From NCBI RefSeq assembly GCF_013359595.1, contig NZ_JABFMP010000010.1:62001-126000 (forward strand): a DNA stretch of 64,000 nucleotides, given 5' to 3'. The stretch is from Pseudomonas sp. C1C7 (lineage in GTDB: Bacteria; Pseudomonadota; Gammaproteobacteria; Pseudomonadales; Pseudomonadaceae). This document shows, piece by piece, positions 19,511 through 27,484 of the stretch. A program made the position numbers and the translations under genes. Position 1 is the stretch's first letter. Each line of letters begins with the position of its first letter. A model generated the notes under the pieces. It had not been told where the DNA came from, did no database searches, and was given only the letters and a program-made list of their open reading frames with translations.

Positions 19511-20401
19511 TTAGCCCCGGCGGCGAGCCAGTGCATCGATACGCTCTTCCAGCGGCGGGTGGCTCATGAACATCCGCGCAAACCCTTGCTTGATGCCACC
19601 GTTGATGCCGAAGGCGTTCAGGGTGTCGGGCATGTGCACCGGCAGGCCCTGTTCCGCACGCAGGCGCTGCAGGGCGCCAATCATCGCGGCGGTGCCGGCC
19701 AGGTTGGCACCGGCTTCGTCGGCACGGAATTCCCGTTTGCGCGAGAACCACATGACGATGGCGCTGGCCAGGATACCCAGGACCAGTTCGGCGAAGATGG
19801 TCGCCACGTAGTAGGCAATGCCCTGGCCTTCTTCGTTCTTGAAGATCACCTTGTCGACGAAGTTGCCGATGATCCGCGCGAAGAACATCACGAAGGTGTT
19901 CACCACGCCCTGGATCAGCGCCAGGGTCACCATGTCGCCATTGGCCACGTGACCGATCTCGTGGGCCAGCACGGCTTTCACTTCATCCGGCGAGAAACGT
20001 TCGAGCAAGCCCTGGCTGACCGCGACCAGTGCATCGTTCTTGTTCCAGCCGGTGGCGAAGGCGTTCGCCTCGTAAGCCGGGAAAATACCCACTTCGGGCA
20101 TCTTGATCCCGGCTTCGCGGGACAGTTGCTCGACGGTTTGCAGCAGCCACTGCTCGTGACGGGTGCGTGGCTGGGTGATGATCTGGGTGCTGGTGCTCAT
20201 CTTCGCCATCCACTTGGAGATGAACAGCGAGAACAGGGAACCGGCGAAACCAAAGACCGCACAGAAAATCAGCAGCTGATTGAGGTTGAGATCAACCCCA
20301 TTGGCCGCCATGAACCCGTTGAAGCCGAAAAGGCTCAGGGTGATGCTGGCAATCAGCACGACCGCCAGGTTAGTGGCCAAGAACAGCAGGATGCGCATCA
20401 T
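19511..20401 (-). CDS. htpX: HtpX, membrane zinc metalloprotease, 296 aa
   Basis: M48-family inner-membrane protease involved in quality control of membrane proteins together with FtsH. Two N-terminal hydrophobic helices (about 4-26 and 38-62), the zinc motif HEIGH (residues 147-151) with the third ligand Glu in [10 protein letters not shown] (about 223), and two further membrane segments between them fit the family. Length is normal. Two adjacent ATGs (20401 and 20398) are possible starts; an AAGGAG site precedes them. A strong promoter is visible upstream. Confidence 0.95.
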   Translation of the reverse strand: MMRILLFLATNLAVVLIASITLSLFGFNGFMAANGVDLNLNQLLIFCAVFGFAGSLFSLFISKWMAKMSTSTQIITQPRTRHEQWLLQTVEQLSREAGIKMPEVGIFPAYEANAFATGWNKNDALVAVSQGLLERFSPDEVKAVLAHEIGHVANGDMVTLALIQGVVNTFVMFFARIIGNFVDKVIFKNEEGQGIAYYVATIFAELVLGILASAIVMWFSRKREFRADEAGANLAGTAAMIGALQRLRAEQGLPVHMPDTLNAFGINGGIKQGFARMFMSHPPLEERIDALARRRG

Positions 20402-20446
20402 GGTTGTAGAAATCTCCTTTTGCTAAAGATGTAGCGTGATGCGGGG

Positions 20447-20476
20447 TATATAAGGTGATGCACCGGGGTATTCAAC
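20447..20476 (-). promoter_or_regulatory. htpX promoter (sigma-70-like, overlapping sigma-32-like match)
   Basis: On the minus strand TTGAAT (20470-20475) and TATATA (20447-20452) are spaced 17 bp, a good sigma-70 pair. The same bases read as GTTGAA-N13-CACCTTATA, 6 of 9 matches to the heat-shock -10 consensus CCCCATTTA, which would fit a protease gene. The remaining 307-bp space to alaA shows only the alaA terminator and no gene. Confidence 0.5.
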
Positions 20477-20665
20477 CGGGTGACTATTTCAAACTGTGTC
20501 CTACGGCAATAGCTTAGCTGCTTGCAGGATATTTCCGAGGTCAGGCCGAGAAGGGTTTTCGAGGCGATGCAGGTCCCAGGCCCTGTGGTTGTTGGACGCA
20601 AGCAGGCAGCGGGTTGTTCGTAGAGGGGAAGGGAGGCAGGGCGCAAGCATGTGTTGCTGAATGAA

Positions 20666-20700
20666 TCACCGTGCGATGGCGTGGGGACATCGCACGGTGA
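20666..20700 (-). terminator. Terminator hairpin after alaA
   Basis: Perfect 13-bp inverted repeat TCACCGTGCGATG / CATCGCACGGTGA with a 9-nt loop, starting 8 bp after the alaA stop; the following minus-strand sequence is T-rich (TTCATTC) rather than a pure T run. Confidence 0.65.
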
Positions 20701-20708
20701 CAGGTCGC

Positions 20709-21920
20709 TTACTGGCGGTAGGACTTGAGGAAGTTGCCGATACGGCCGATGGCCATTTCCAGGTCATCGACGCGAGGCAGGGTCACGACGCGGAAGTGAT
20801 CCGGCCACGGCCAGTTGAACGCCGTTCCCTGCACGATCAGCAGCTTTTCGGACAGCAGCAGGTCGAGGACGAACTTCTCGTCGTTGTGGATCGGGCAGAC
20901 TTTCGGGTCAATGCGCGGGAACGCGTACAGCGCGCCCATCGGCTTGACGCAGCTGACGCCCGGAATGTCGTTGAGCAGTTCCCAGGTACGGTTGCGCTGC
21001 TCGAGCAGGCGTCCTGGCGGCAGCACCAGATCATTGATGCTCTGATAGCCCCCCAGCGCGGTCTGGATCGCGTGCTGGCTCGGCACGTTGGCACACAGGC
21101 GCATGTTGGCCAGCATGTCGATGCCTTCGATGTAGCTCTGGGCGTGGTGTTTCGGCCCGGAAATGGCGATCCAGCCGGAGCGGAAACCGGCGACGCGGTA
21201 GGATTTGGACAGGCCGTTGAAGGTCAGGCACAGCAGGTCCGGCGCCAGGGACGCGGTGCAGATGTGCACGGCATCGTCGTACAGGATCTTGTCGTAGATC
21301 TCGTCGGAGAACACCACCAGGTTGTGCTGGCGGGCCAGTTCCAGCATGCCCAGCAGCACTTCCTTGGAGTACACCGCACCCGTCGGGTTGTTCGGGTTGA
21401 TGATCACCAGGGCCTTGGTGTTCGGGGTGATCTTGGCCTTGATGTCTTCCAGGTCCGGCCACCAGTTGGCCTGCTCGTCGCACAGGTAGTGCACCGGATT
21501 GCCGCCCGACAGGCTCACGGCCGCGGTCCACAGCGGGTAGTCAGGGGCCGGCACCAGCACTTCGTCGCCATTGTTGAGCAGGGCCTGCATCGACATCACG
21601 ATCAGCTCGGAGACGCCGTTGCCCAGGTAGATGTCTTCAATGCCGACGCCTTCGACCTGCTTTTGCTGGTAGTACTGCATCACGGCCTTGCGCGCGCTGA
21701 ACAGGCCCTTGGAATCGCTGTAGCCCTGGGCGGTCGGCAGGTTGCGGATCACGTCCTGGAGGATTTCGTCCGGCGCTTCGAAACCAAATGGCGCCGGGTT
21801 GCCGATGTTCAGCTTGAGGATGCGATGGCCTTCCTCTTCCAGGCGTTTGGCGTGCTTGAGCACCGGGCCGCGAATGTCGTAGCAGACGTTGGCGAGCTTG
21901 TTCGATTTGCTGACCTGCAT
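20709..21920 (-). CDS. alaA: Alanine-synthesising aminotransferase AlaA-like, 403 aa
   Basis: PLP-dependent class I aminotransferase converting pyruvate and glutamate to alanine and 2-oxoglutarate. The N-terminal MQVSKSNKLANVCYDIRGPV, the GNPAPFGF loop (40-47), NPNNPTGAVY (175-184), DEIYDKILYDD (206-216) and the PLP lysine K239 in NGLSKSYRVAGFRSGW all match AlaA. Length (403) is close to the E. coli enzyme (405). The ATG at 21920 is chosen by homology; the open frame continues upstream but is unlike the family. It is monocistronic and divergent from msrB. Confidence 0.9.
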   Translation of the reverse strand: MQVSKSNKLANVCYDIRGPVLKHAKRLEEEGHRILKLNIGNPAPFGFEAPDEILQDVIRNLPTAQGYSDSKGLFSARKAVMQYYQQKQVEGVGIEDIYLGNGVSELIVMSMQALLNNGDEVLVPAPDYPLWTAAVSLSGGNPVHYLCDEQANWWPDLEDIKAKITPNTKALVIINPNNPTGAVYSKEVLLGMLELARQHNLVVFSDEIYDKILYDDAVHICTASLAPDLLCLTFNGLSKSYRVAGFRSGWIAISGPKHHAQSYIEGIDMLANMRLCANVPSQHAIQTALGGYQSINDLVLPPGRLLEQRNRTWELLNDIPGVSCVKPMGALYAFPRIDPKVCPIHNDEKFVLDLLLSEKLLIVQGTAFNWPWPDHFRVVTLPRVDDLEMAIGRIGNFLKSYRQ

Positions 21921-22147
21921 GGCGATGTGTTCCTGAAAATGAACGATCCAGGCGGCGAGTGAACAACCGTACTGGGAATCCTGCGTAATCTCACAGGCCT
22001 GACGCCTTGAGAGGCTGCACCCGTAAATCCGTTTGAATGCGCGTGGTCCGGCTGCCAGACTGGCGTTTTGACGAGGCGCAATCATACGTGCCGCCCGATC
22101 CGTGGAAAAGGTACAGATCGGGCTTTTTCAGCTGCCGAGGTGTAACG

Positions 22148-22543
22148 ATGGAAAAGTTGGAAAAAACCCTGGAAGAATGGAAAGCCATGCTCGACCCCGA
22201 GCAATACAACGTGTGCCGTCTCAAGGGCACCGAACGGCCGTTCTCCGGCAAATACAACGACAGCAAGGTCGACGGGATCTACCACTGCATCTGCTGCAAC
22301 GAGCCGTTGTTCGATTCGAAGACCAAGTTCGATTCCGGCTGCGGCTGGCCGAGTTTCTATGCGCCGATCGGCGACAGCGCCATGACTGAAATTCGCGATG
22401 TCAGCCACGGCATGATCCGCACCGAAGTGGTCTGCAGCAAATGTGACGCGCACCTGGGCCACGTGTTCCCCGACGGCCCGCCGCCGACCGGTCTGCGGTA
22501 TTGCATCAACTCGGTGTGCCTGGACCTGGTACCCCGCACATAA
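22148..22543 (+). CDS. msrB: MsrB, methionine-R-sulfoxide reductase, 131 aa
   Basis: Repairs the R epimer of protein methionine sulfoxide. Two zinc CxxC pairs are present (C47/C50 in YHCICCNE and C96/C99 in [11 protein letters not shown]), the substrate motif GCGWPSF (64-70) and the catalytic C119 in LRYCINSV. Length is standard. The start at 22148 follows CGAGGTGTAACG and matches family N-termini; the frame is open upstream to 22037 but non-homologous. It lies upstream of the peroxidase gene gpx, with a REP pair between them. Confidence 0.95.
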   Translation: MEKLEKTLEEWKAMLDPEQYNVCRLKGTERPFSGKYNDSKVDGIYHCICCNEPLFDSKTKFDSGCGWPSFYAPIGDSAMTEIRDVSHGMIRTEVVCSKCDAHLGHVFPDGPPPTGLRYCINSVCLDLVPRT

Positions 22544-22550
22544 AACCCGG

Positions 22551-22624
22551 CCCTGTAGGAGCACGGCTTGCCGGCGAAAGCGTTCTTGAGGACGCCTTCG
22601 CCGGCAAGCCGTGCTCCTACAGGG
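22551..22624. repeat. REP-type inverted pair between msrB and gpx
   Basis: Inverted arms CCCTGTAGGAGCACGGCTTG plus CCGGCGAAAGCG and their inverse, centre about 12 bp. The core is a GCACGGCTTGCCGGCGAA variant, differing from the other REP copies of this window. Confidence 0.8.
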
Positions 22625-22638
22625 GGCGGCGCTTCTAT

Positions 22639-22674
22639 AATTGGATTGCACACAATTCAATTGCTCGCTATGTT
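22639..22674 (+). promoter_or_regulatory. gpx-ospR promoter with OspR-type operator
   Basis: The inverted repeat AATTGGATTG-CACA-CAATTCAATT (22639-22662, 9 of 10 positions symmetric) overlaps a -35 TTGCAC (22646-22651), which is 17 bp from a -10 TATGTT (22669-22674). An AATTG/CAATT palindrome over a promoter fits a MarR peroxide sensor such as OspR, encoded downstream. Binding by OspR is inferred. Confidence 0.6.
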
Positions 22675-22707
22675 TGCTCCATTCCCTTCGAAACCGGAGC
22701 TTTTCCC

Positions 22708-23193
22708 ATGAGCGACAACCTGCTGAGCATCCCGTGCACCACCATCAAGGGTGAGCAAAAGACCCTGGCGGATTTCGCCGGCAAGGCGGTGCTGGTGGTC
22801 AATACCGCCAGCAAATGCGGTTTCACCCCACAATACAAAGGCCTCGAAGAATTGTGGCAGACCTACAAGGACCAGGGCCTGGTCGTGCTGGGCTTCCCCT
22901 GCAACCAGTTCGGCAAGCAGGAGCCGGGCAATGAAGGCGCCATCAGCGAGTTCTGCGAACTGAACTACGGTGTCAGCTTCCCGCTGTTCAAGAAGATCGA
23001 AGTCAATGGCACCGGCGCCCATCCGCTGTTCGTGCAGTTGAAGAAACGTGCCCCCGGCGTACTCGGCTCCCAGGGCATCAAGTGGAACTTCACCAAGTTC
23101 CTGATCGGCAAGGACGGCCAGCTGGTCAAGCGTTTCGCCCCGGCCACCAAGCCGCAGGACCTGAGCCGCGAGATCGAAGCCCTGCTCAAATGA
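22708..23193 (+). CDS. gpx: Glutathione peroxidase-family thiol peroxidase, 161 aa
   Basis: Reduces peroxides, in bacteria usually with thioredoxin as donor. The catalytic tetrad is visible: C37 in NTASKCGFT, Gln in FPCNQFGKQEPG (about 72) and Trp/Asn in KWNFTKFLI (about 126-128). The cysteine in NQF preceding loop FPC and another in SEFCELNYG may act in resolution. Length is typical. The ATG at 22708 follows CCGGAG. Its stop overlaps the ospR start as ATGA, so the two are cotranscribed and translationally coupled, and OspR probably represses the pair. Confidence 0.92.
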   Translation: MSDNLLSIPCTTIKGEQKTLADFAGKAVLVVNTASKCGFTPQYKGLEELWQTYKDQGLVVLGFPCNQFGKQEPGNEGAISEFCELNYGVSFPLFKKIEVNGTGAHPLFVQLKKRAPGVLGSQGIKWNFTKFLIGKDGQLVKRFAPATKPQDLSREIEALLK

Positions 23194-23651
23194 ACAGCCT
23201 GTCCGCCGACTCCCTGAATCTCGACAGCCAGCTGTGCTTCAAGCTGTACGCCGCGTCCCGGGCGGTGATCCGGGCCTACAAGCCGATGCTCGATCAATTG
23301 GGCCTGACCTACCCGCAATACCTGGCGATGCTGGTGCTGTGGGAGTGGCAGGAAAAGGTGCCGGAGCAACCGACCGTCAAAGCCCTGGGCGAGCGGCTGG
23401 CGCTGGATTCCGGCACCCTGACGCCGTTGCTCAAGCGCCTCGAGCAATTGCAGCTGGTGCAGCGACAGCGCTCGGCCCGGGACGAGCGTGAGGTGCACTT
23501 GAGTGTGACGTCGGAGGGTCTGGCCCTGCGGGATCAGGTCGGCCCGCTGAAGGCGCGCCTGTTGTGCGACAGCGGTGTGGACCTGGATCGCCTGAGCGAG
23601 CTGCGCGAAGGCCTGGACCACCTGTTGGGGCAGATCAAGGCACTGTCGTGA
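23190..23651 (+). CDS. ospR: OspR, MarR-family oxidative stress regulator, 153 aa
   Basis: Peroxide-sensing repressor, paralogue of OhrR in this window. The reactive Cys is C16 in LDSQLCFKLYAASRAV and the second C126 in ARLLCDSG; both are at the places used for disulfide or thiol switching. The winged helix covers about 45-105 (VKALGERLALDSGTLTPLLKRLEQL, wing RDEREVHLS). In P. aeruginosa OspR controls gpx and pigment, beta-lactam and quorum phenotypes. The ATG at 23190 overlaps the gpx stop by 4 bp. Its 3' end overlaps the convergent sagS-like gene by 17 bp. Confidence 0.9.
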   Translation: MNSLSADSLNLDSQLCFKLYAASRAVIRAYKPMLDQLGLTYPQYLAMLVLWEWQEKVPEQPTVKALGERLALDSGTLTPLLKRLEQLQLVQRQRSARDEREVHLSVTSEGLALRDQVGPLKARLLCDSGVDLDRLSELREGLDHLLGQIKALS

Positions 23652-25956
23652 GCGGAATCCAGGTATCGAGCAGCGCGCCCAGTTCTTCGCGGCGGAAGGG
23701 CTTGGCCAGGTAATCGTTCATGCCCGCCGCGCGGCAGCGCTCGCGCTCCTCGGACATGGCATTGGCGGTCAGCGCAACGATGGGCAGTTGTGGCCAGCGC
23801 CCGCTGCGGCGGATCTGTCGGCTGGCCTCATAACCATCCATCACCGGCATGTTGCAGTCCATCAGCACCAGGTCGAATTCGCTGTTCTCCAGCTGATCCA
23901 GCGCCTCGACGCCATGGGCGGCGACGATGACCTCGCAACCCAGCTTGCCGAGCATGCCCTTGGCCACCAATTGATTGACCGGGTTGTCCTCCACCAGCAG
24001 CACCCGTGCCCGACGCTGCGCAGACGGCGTGTCGATCTGGGTTTCGCTGATCGTGGTCATTTCCGGTTGCAGGATGCGCCGCAGGTTCTGATACAGCGCA
24101 TTGCGAGCCAGCGGGCGCGCCTGCTGCTGCAAGGGTGCGAGGGCGCTGACCTGTTCGCTGGGCAGGAAGCTGCCGTAGGCGGTCACCAGCAGAATCGGCG
24201 CGCTGATGGCCGGACGCAGATTGAACAGGCATTCGGGGCAATCGGTAATCAGCACATCGGGGTCCAGGCCGATCAGCGGATCATCGATGGACCGTTGCTG
24301 ATACTCCACGCCCCAGACCGGCAAGACGCTGGACAGCAATTCCGCCAGACCACTGCTGGCGGAGGTGATGGCGATGACTTTGCCGCCCAGGGTCGAGGGG
24401 ACGACGGCCCGGGTATGGCGGGGCAGTGGCAGTTCCGCGCAGAACTGGCTGCCGAAGCCGGCTTCCGAACTGATGCTCAAGCGGCCATTCATGGCTTCGC
24501 ACAGGTTGTAGGTCAGGGCCAGGCCCAGCCCGGTACCGCCAAACTGCCGGGTAATCCCGGCACCGGCCTGAGTGAAAGGCTGGAAGATCTTGACCTGAGC
24601 GTCCTGAGGGATACCGATCCCGGTGTCGCAGACTTCGATCCTGACACCTTCGCCAAAGGTCGACAGGCGCACATCCACACGCCCGAAACGGGTGAACTTG
24701 AGTGCGTTGGACAGCAGGTTGCTGACGATCTGCCGCACCCGGGTCGGATCCCCAAGTACCAGCGCGGGAAACTGCGGATCGATCAGGCAAGTCAGCTCGA
24801 CACTGGGCGCCGCGTTCTGCGACAGCAGGTTGGCGGTGTCTTCGATCAGCGAGCCCAGGTCGAACGGAATGTGTTCGAGTTCGAGCTGACCGGCATCGAA
24901 TTTCGACAGGTCGAGAATATCGTTGAGCAATTCCACCAGCACCTTGCCCGAGTCATGGGCGATGGACAGCTGTTGTTGTTGCTCGGCCGTCAGCGGTCCG
25001 TCGAGGGACAGCGCGATCATCCCCAGCAGGCCGTTGAGGGGCGTACGGATTTCGTGGCTCATGTTGGCGAGGAACACCGAGCGCGCTTCGGCCATGTCCA
25101 GAGCGGTGCTGCGGGCGACTTCCAGTTCCTGGTTGGACTGGCTGAGCCGGGCATTGATCGCTTTGAGTTCGGTGGTGCGCGCCGAAACGATGTTTTCCAG
25201 TTGACCGAGGTAATCGGTCAGGCGGTTTTCCGCGTTGCGCCGTTGCTGAATCTCGGTGGCGACATTCTCGAATTGCTGATTGGCGACGGTCACCAGCACC
25301 CCGATCTCGTCGTTGGCATGCCCCGGCGGACACTCCAGGGCGGTCGGTTCCATGCTGCGCGAATCGCGGCCGCTCAGTTCACGGATCACCCGCACCAGCG
25401 GCTTGGTCAGCATCACATAGAACAGCGCCAGCAGGATGCCGGTCAGGATCAGACTGCGGGCAAAGCCGTTGAGCAGGGTCACTTCGGCGCGACGCAGGAA
25501 GCGATAGCCAAAGGAATAGGTGTCGACGTCCAGTTGCAGAACGCCAAGGGATTCGTTGGGCAGGTGATCCAGATAGAGGCGGTCCTCGAACCGCCGGTCA
25601 GCGCCGAACAGCAGGTCGCTGAGCACGCGATAGCCGCTTTGCAGGCCGGGACGCTTGACGTTGGCCAGCACGTTGCCGTTGTTGTCGGTCAGCTTCGCGC
25701 CGATGATCGCCGGGGAACGCAGCAGGCCCATGGTCAGTTCCTGAGCCAGCTCGGCGTCGATGTTGTAGGCGATGCGTGAGGCAGGGTTGTGGCTGATTTC
25801 CAGCAAAGACAGGATTTCACGGTTGATGGAGGCGTCTTCGCTGGCATAATCGATGCCTATTTGCAGCAGGCTGAGCAGCGTGCCCAGAATGAAACCCACC
25901 AGCACGGTAAGCCGGGCTTGTTTGTAGGACAGCCGGTTGGTGAATTTGATATCCAT
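23635..25956 (-). CDS. sagS: SagS-like hybrid sensor histidine kinase, 773 aa
   Basis: Membrane hybrid kinase: a TM helix near residues 17-38, a periplasmic HmsP-like sensory region to about 160, a second TM (about 165-185), a HAMP-like and coiled-coil linker, HisKA with phospho-acceptor H301 in MSHEIRTPLNG, HATPase (NALKF, GTGLGLAL), a degenerate middle receiver-like segment, and a C-terminal receiver with D700 in LMDCNMPVMDG. Domain order and position beside gpx/ospR match P. aeruginosa SagS (PA2824), which governs attachment, the biofilm transition and antibiotic tolerance. The start is uncertain: ATG 25956 (MDIKFTNR) is preferred to 25998. Confidence 0.87.
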   Translation of the reverse strand: MDIKFTNRLSYKQARLTVLVGFILGTLLSLLQIGIDYASEDASINREILSLLEISHNPASRIAYNIDAELAQELTMGLLRSPAIIGAKLTDNNGNVLANVKRPGLQSGYRVLSDLLFGADRRFEDRLYLDHLPNESLGVLQLDVDTYSFGYRFLRRAEVTLLNGFARSLILTGILLALFYVMLTKPLVRVIRELSGRDSRSMEPTALECPPGHANDEIGVLVTVANQQFENVATEIQQRRNAENRLTDYLGQLENIVSARTTELKAINARLSQSNQELEVARSTALDMAEARSVFLANMSHEIRTPLNGLLGMIALSLDGPLTAEQQQQLSIAHDSGKVLVELLNDILDLSKFDAGQLELEHIPFDLGSLIEDTANLLSQNAAPSVELTCLIDPQFPALVLGDPTRVRQIVSNLLSNALKFTRFGRVDVRLSTFGEGVRIEVCDTGIGIPQDAQVKIFQPFTQAGAGITRQFGGTGLGLALTYNLCEAMNGRLSISSEAGFGSQFCAELPLPRHTRAVVPSTLGGKVIAITSASSGLAELLSSVLPVWGVEYQQRSIDDPLIGLDPDVLITDCPECLFNLRPAISAPILLVTAYGSFLPSEQVSALAPLQQQARPLARNALYQNLRRILQPEMTTISETQIDTPSAQRRARVLLVEDNPVNQLVAKGMLGKLGCEVIVAAHGVEALDQLENSEFDLVLMDCNMPVMDGYEASRQIRRSGRWPQLPIVALTANAMSEERERCRAAGMNDYLAKPFRREELGALLDTWIPLTTVP

Positions 25957-26114
25957 GGGGTGTTGGACCACTTCCGTTTCCCTTCGCTGCTCAAGCATAG
26001 CCGATCATGCTCGATGTTCTCGGGAGCCTTCTACCGGGGCTTTGGCCGGTCATCAAGCGCTATTTGCCATCGCTGTATCACCATCATTATTGTCAACTTG
26101 CCCGAGGAAAAGAC

Positions 26115-27005
26115 GTGGATTCCCGATTGAATGCTTTTCTTGAACGCGCCGACGCCGTTCTGGCCCGTATCGAACCGCTGTTGCCCACCCCTCGGCAAGC
26201 CATCGACTGGACGACCTGCCTGGCGGCTCGCTGGCAGCGCGAAGGGCGCAGCGGTTTCCTGCTGCCGCTGCAAGTCAGCCTCGACATGCGTCTGTCCGAC
26301 CTGATCGGTGTCGATCGGCAGGTGGAGCAACTGGGCCGCAACACCCAGCAATTCATCGACGGTCTGCCGGCCAACCACGCCTTGCTCTGGGGCTCGCGTG
26401 GCACCGGCAAATCGTCGCTGGTCCGCGCCCTGCTGGCCGAGCATGCGGCAGGCGGCTTGCGCCTGATCGAGATTGAGCGCGACCACCTGGCTGACCTGCC
26501 GCGGGTGGTCGAACAGATCGCGAAACTGCCCCAGCGTTTCGTGCTGTTCTGCGATGACCTGTCGTTCGAGTCCGGCGAGGGCGATTATCGCGTGCTCAAA
26601 AGCGTACTCGACGGTTCCCTCGAACAGGCGCCGGACAACGTATTGCTGTACGCCACTTCCAACCGTCGCCACCTGGTGCCGGAAAAGGAAAGCGATAACG
26701 AAAACTGGAAACGGGTCGATGGCGAATTGCACCCCAGCGAGGCAGTAGAGGACAAGATCGCCCTGTCGGATCGCTTCGGTCTGTGGCTGTCGTTCTATCC
26801 GTTTACCCAGGAACACTTTCTCGACGTCGTCGAACACTGGATCGGTCAACTGGCCGACAAGGCCGGCCTTGAGTGGCAACGCACCGAGGAACTGGACATC
26901 CTCGCGGTGCGCTGGGCCACCGGGCGCGGCAATCGCAACGGACGTTGCGCGTATCAATTTGCCCGCTATTGGGTCGGGCTGAAACTGTTGGAGCACAAGG
27001 CATGA
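26115..27005 (+). CDS. DUF815-family AAA ATPase, 296 aa
   Basis: P-loop ATPase of the DUF815 family. The Walker A is LLWGSRGTGKSSLVRALL (about 96-113) and Walker B FVLFCDDLSFE (about 148-158); the sensor-like segment LLYATSNRRHLVPE follows. The family is widespread and uncharacterised, with some sequence kinship to clamp-loader or MoxR-like ATPases. A GTG start at 26115 is chosen because GAGGA precedes it at proper spacing; the open frame upstream has an unlikely hydrophobic, His-rich composition. Its stop overlaps the msrC start (ATGA), so the products are coupled. Divergent from sagS. Confidence 0.8.
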   Translation: MDSRLNAFLERADAVLARIEPLLPTPRQAIDWTTCLAARWQREGRSGFLLPLQVSLDMRLSDLIGVDRQVEQLGRNTQQFIDGLPANHALLWGSRGTGKSSLVRALLAEHAAGGLRLIEIERDHLADLPRVVEQIAKLPQRFVLFCDDLSFESGEGDYRVLKSVLDGSLEQAPDNVLLYATSNRRHLVPEKESDNENWKRVDGELHPSEAVEDKIALSDRFGLWLSFYPFTQEHFLDVVEHWIGQLADKAGLEWQRTEELDILAVRWATGRGNRNGRCAYQFARYWVGLKLLEHKA

Positions 27006-27484
27006 TCGATTTACAAATGAGCGGCCAGGGCCTCGAAGGCTACGGCATGCTGCACGCGCAGCTCGAATCGCTGCTGGCGGACGAGCGGGATTTCATCGCC
27101 AACGCCGCGCAGTTTTCGGCCTTTCTGTTCAACCAACTCGAAGACCTGAACTGGGCCGGTTTCTACCTCAACCGTAACGAAGAACTGGTGCTGGGCCCGT
27201 TCCAGGGCCAGATCGCCTGCGTACGCATTCCCTTCGGTCGTGGCGTGTGCGGCACCGCGGCGGCGACCTTGCAGACGCAGCTGGTCGAGGACGTACACGC
27301 CTTCCCCGGTCACATCGCCTGCGACAGCGCCTCGAACAGCGAAATCGTGGTGCCGCTGGTCAAGGACGGTCGCCTGATCGGCGTGCTGGATCTCGACAGC
27401 CCGAAACTGGCGCGCTTCACCGCCGAGGACCAGGCCGGTATCGAGCAATTGGCAGCGATTTTCCTGCGCCTGACCGATTGCTGA
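27002..27484 (+). CDS. msrC: MsrC-type free methionine-R-sulfoxide reductase (GAF), 160 aa
   Basis: Single GAF-domain enzyme that reduces free Met-R-sulfoxide. The LNWAGFYL segment, the cysteine-bearing stretch GQIACVRIPFGRGVCGTAA (about 75-93, two Cys) and HIACDSASNSEIVVPL (about 107-122, third Cys) match the active-site region of fRMsr, where a Cys is catalytic and another resolves. Length is normal. It is translationally coupled to the DUF815 ATPase and abuts the convergent HD-GYP gene with no spacer at all. With msrB 5 kb away, both protein-bound and free R-sulfoxide repair are covered. Confidence 0.9.
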   Translation: MIDLQMSGQGLEGYGMLHAQLESLLADERDFIANAAQFSAFLFNQLEDLNWAGFYLNRNEELVLGPFQGQIACVRIPFGRGVCGTAAATLQTQLVEDVHAFPGHIACDSASNSEIVVPLVKDGRLIGVLDLDSPKLARFTAEDQAGIEQLAAIFLRLTDC

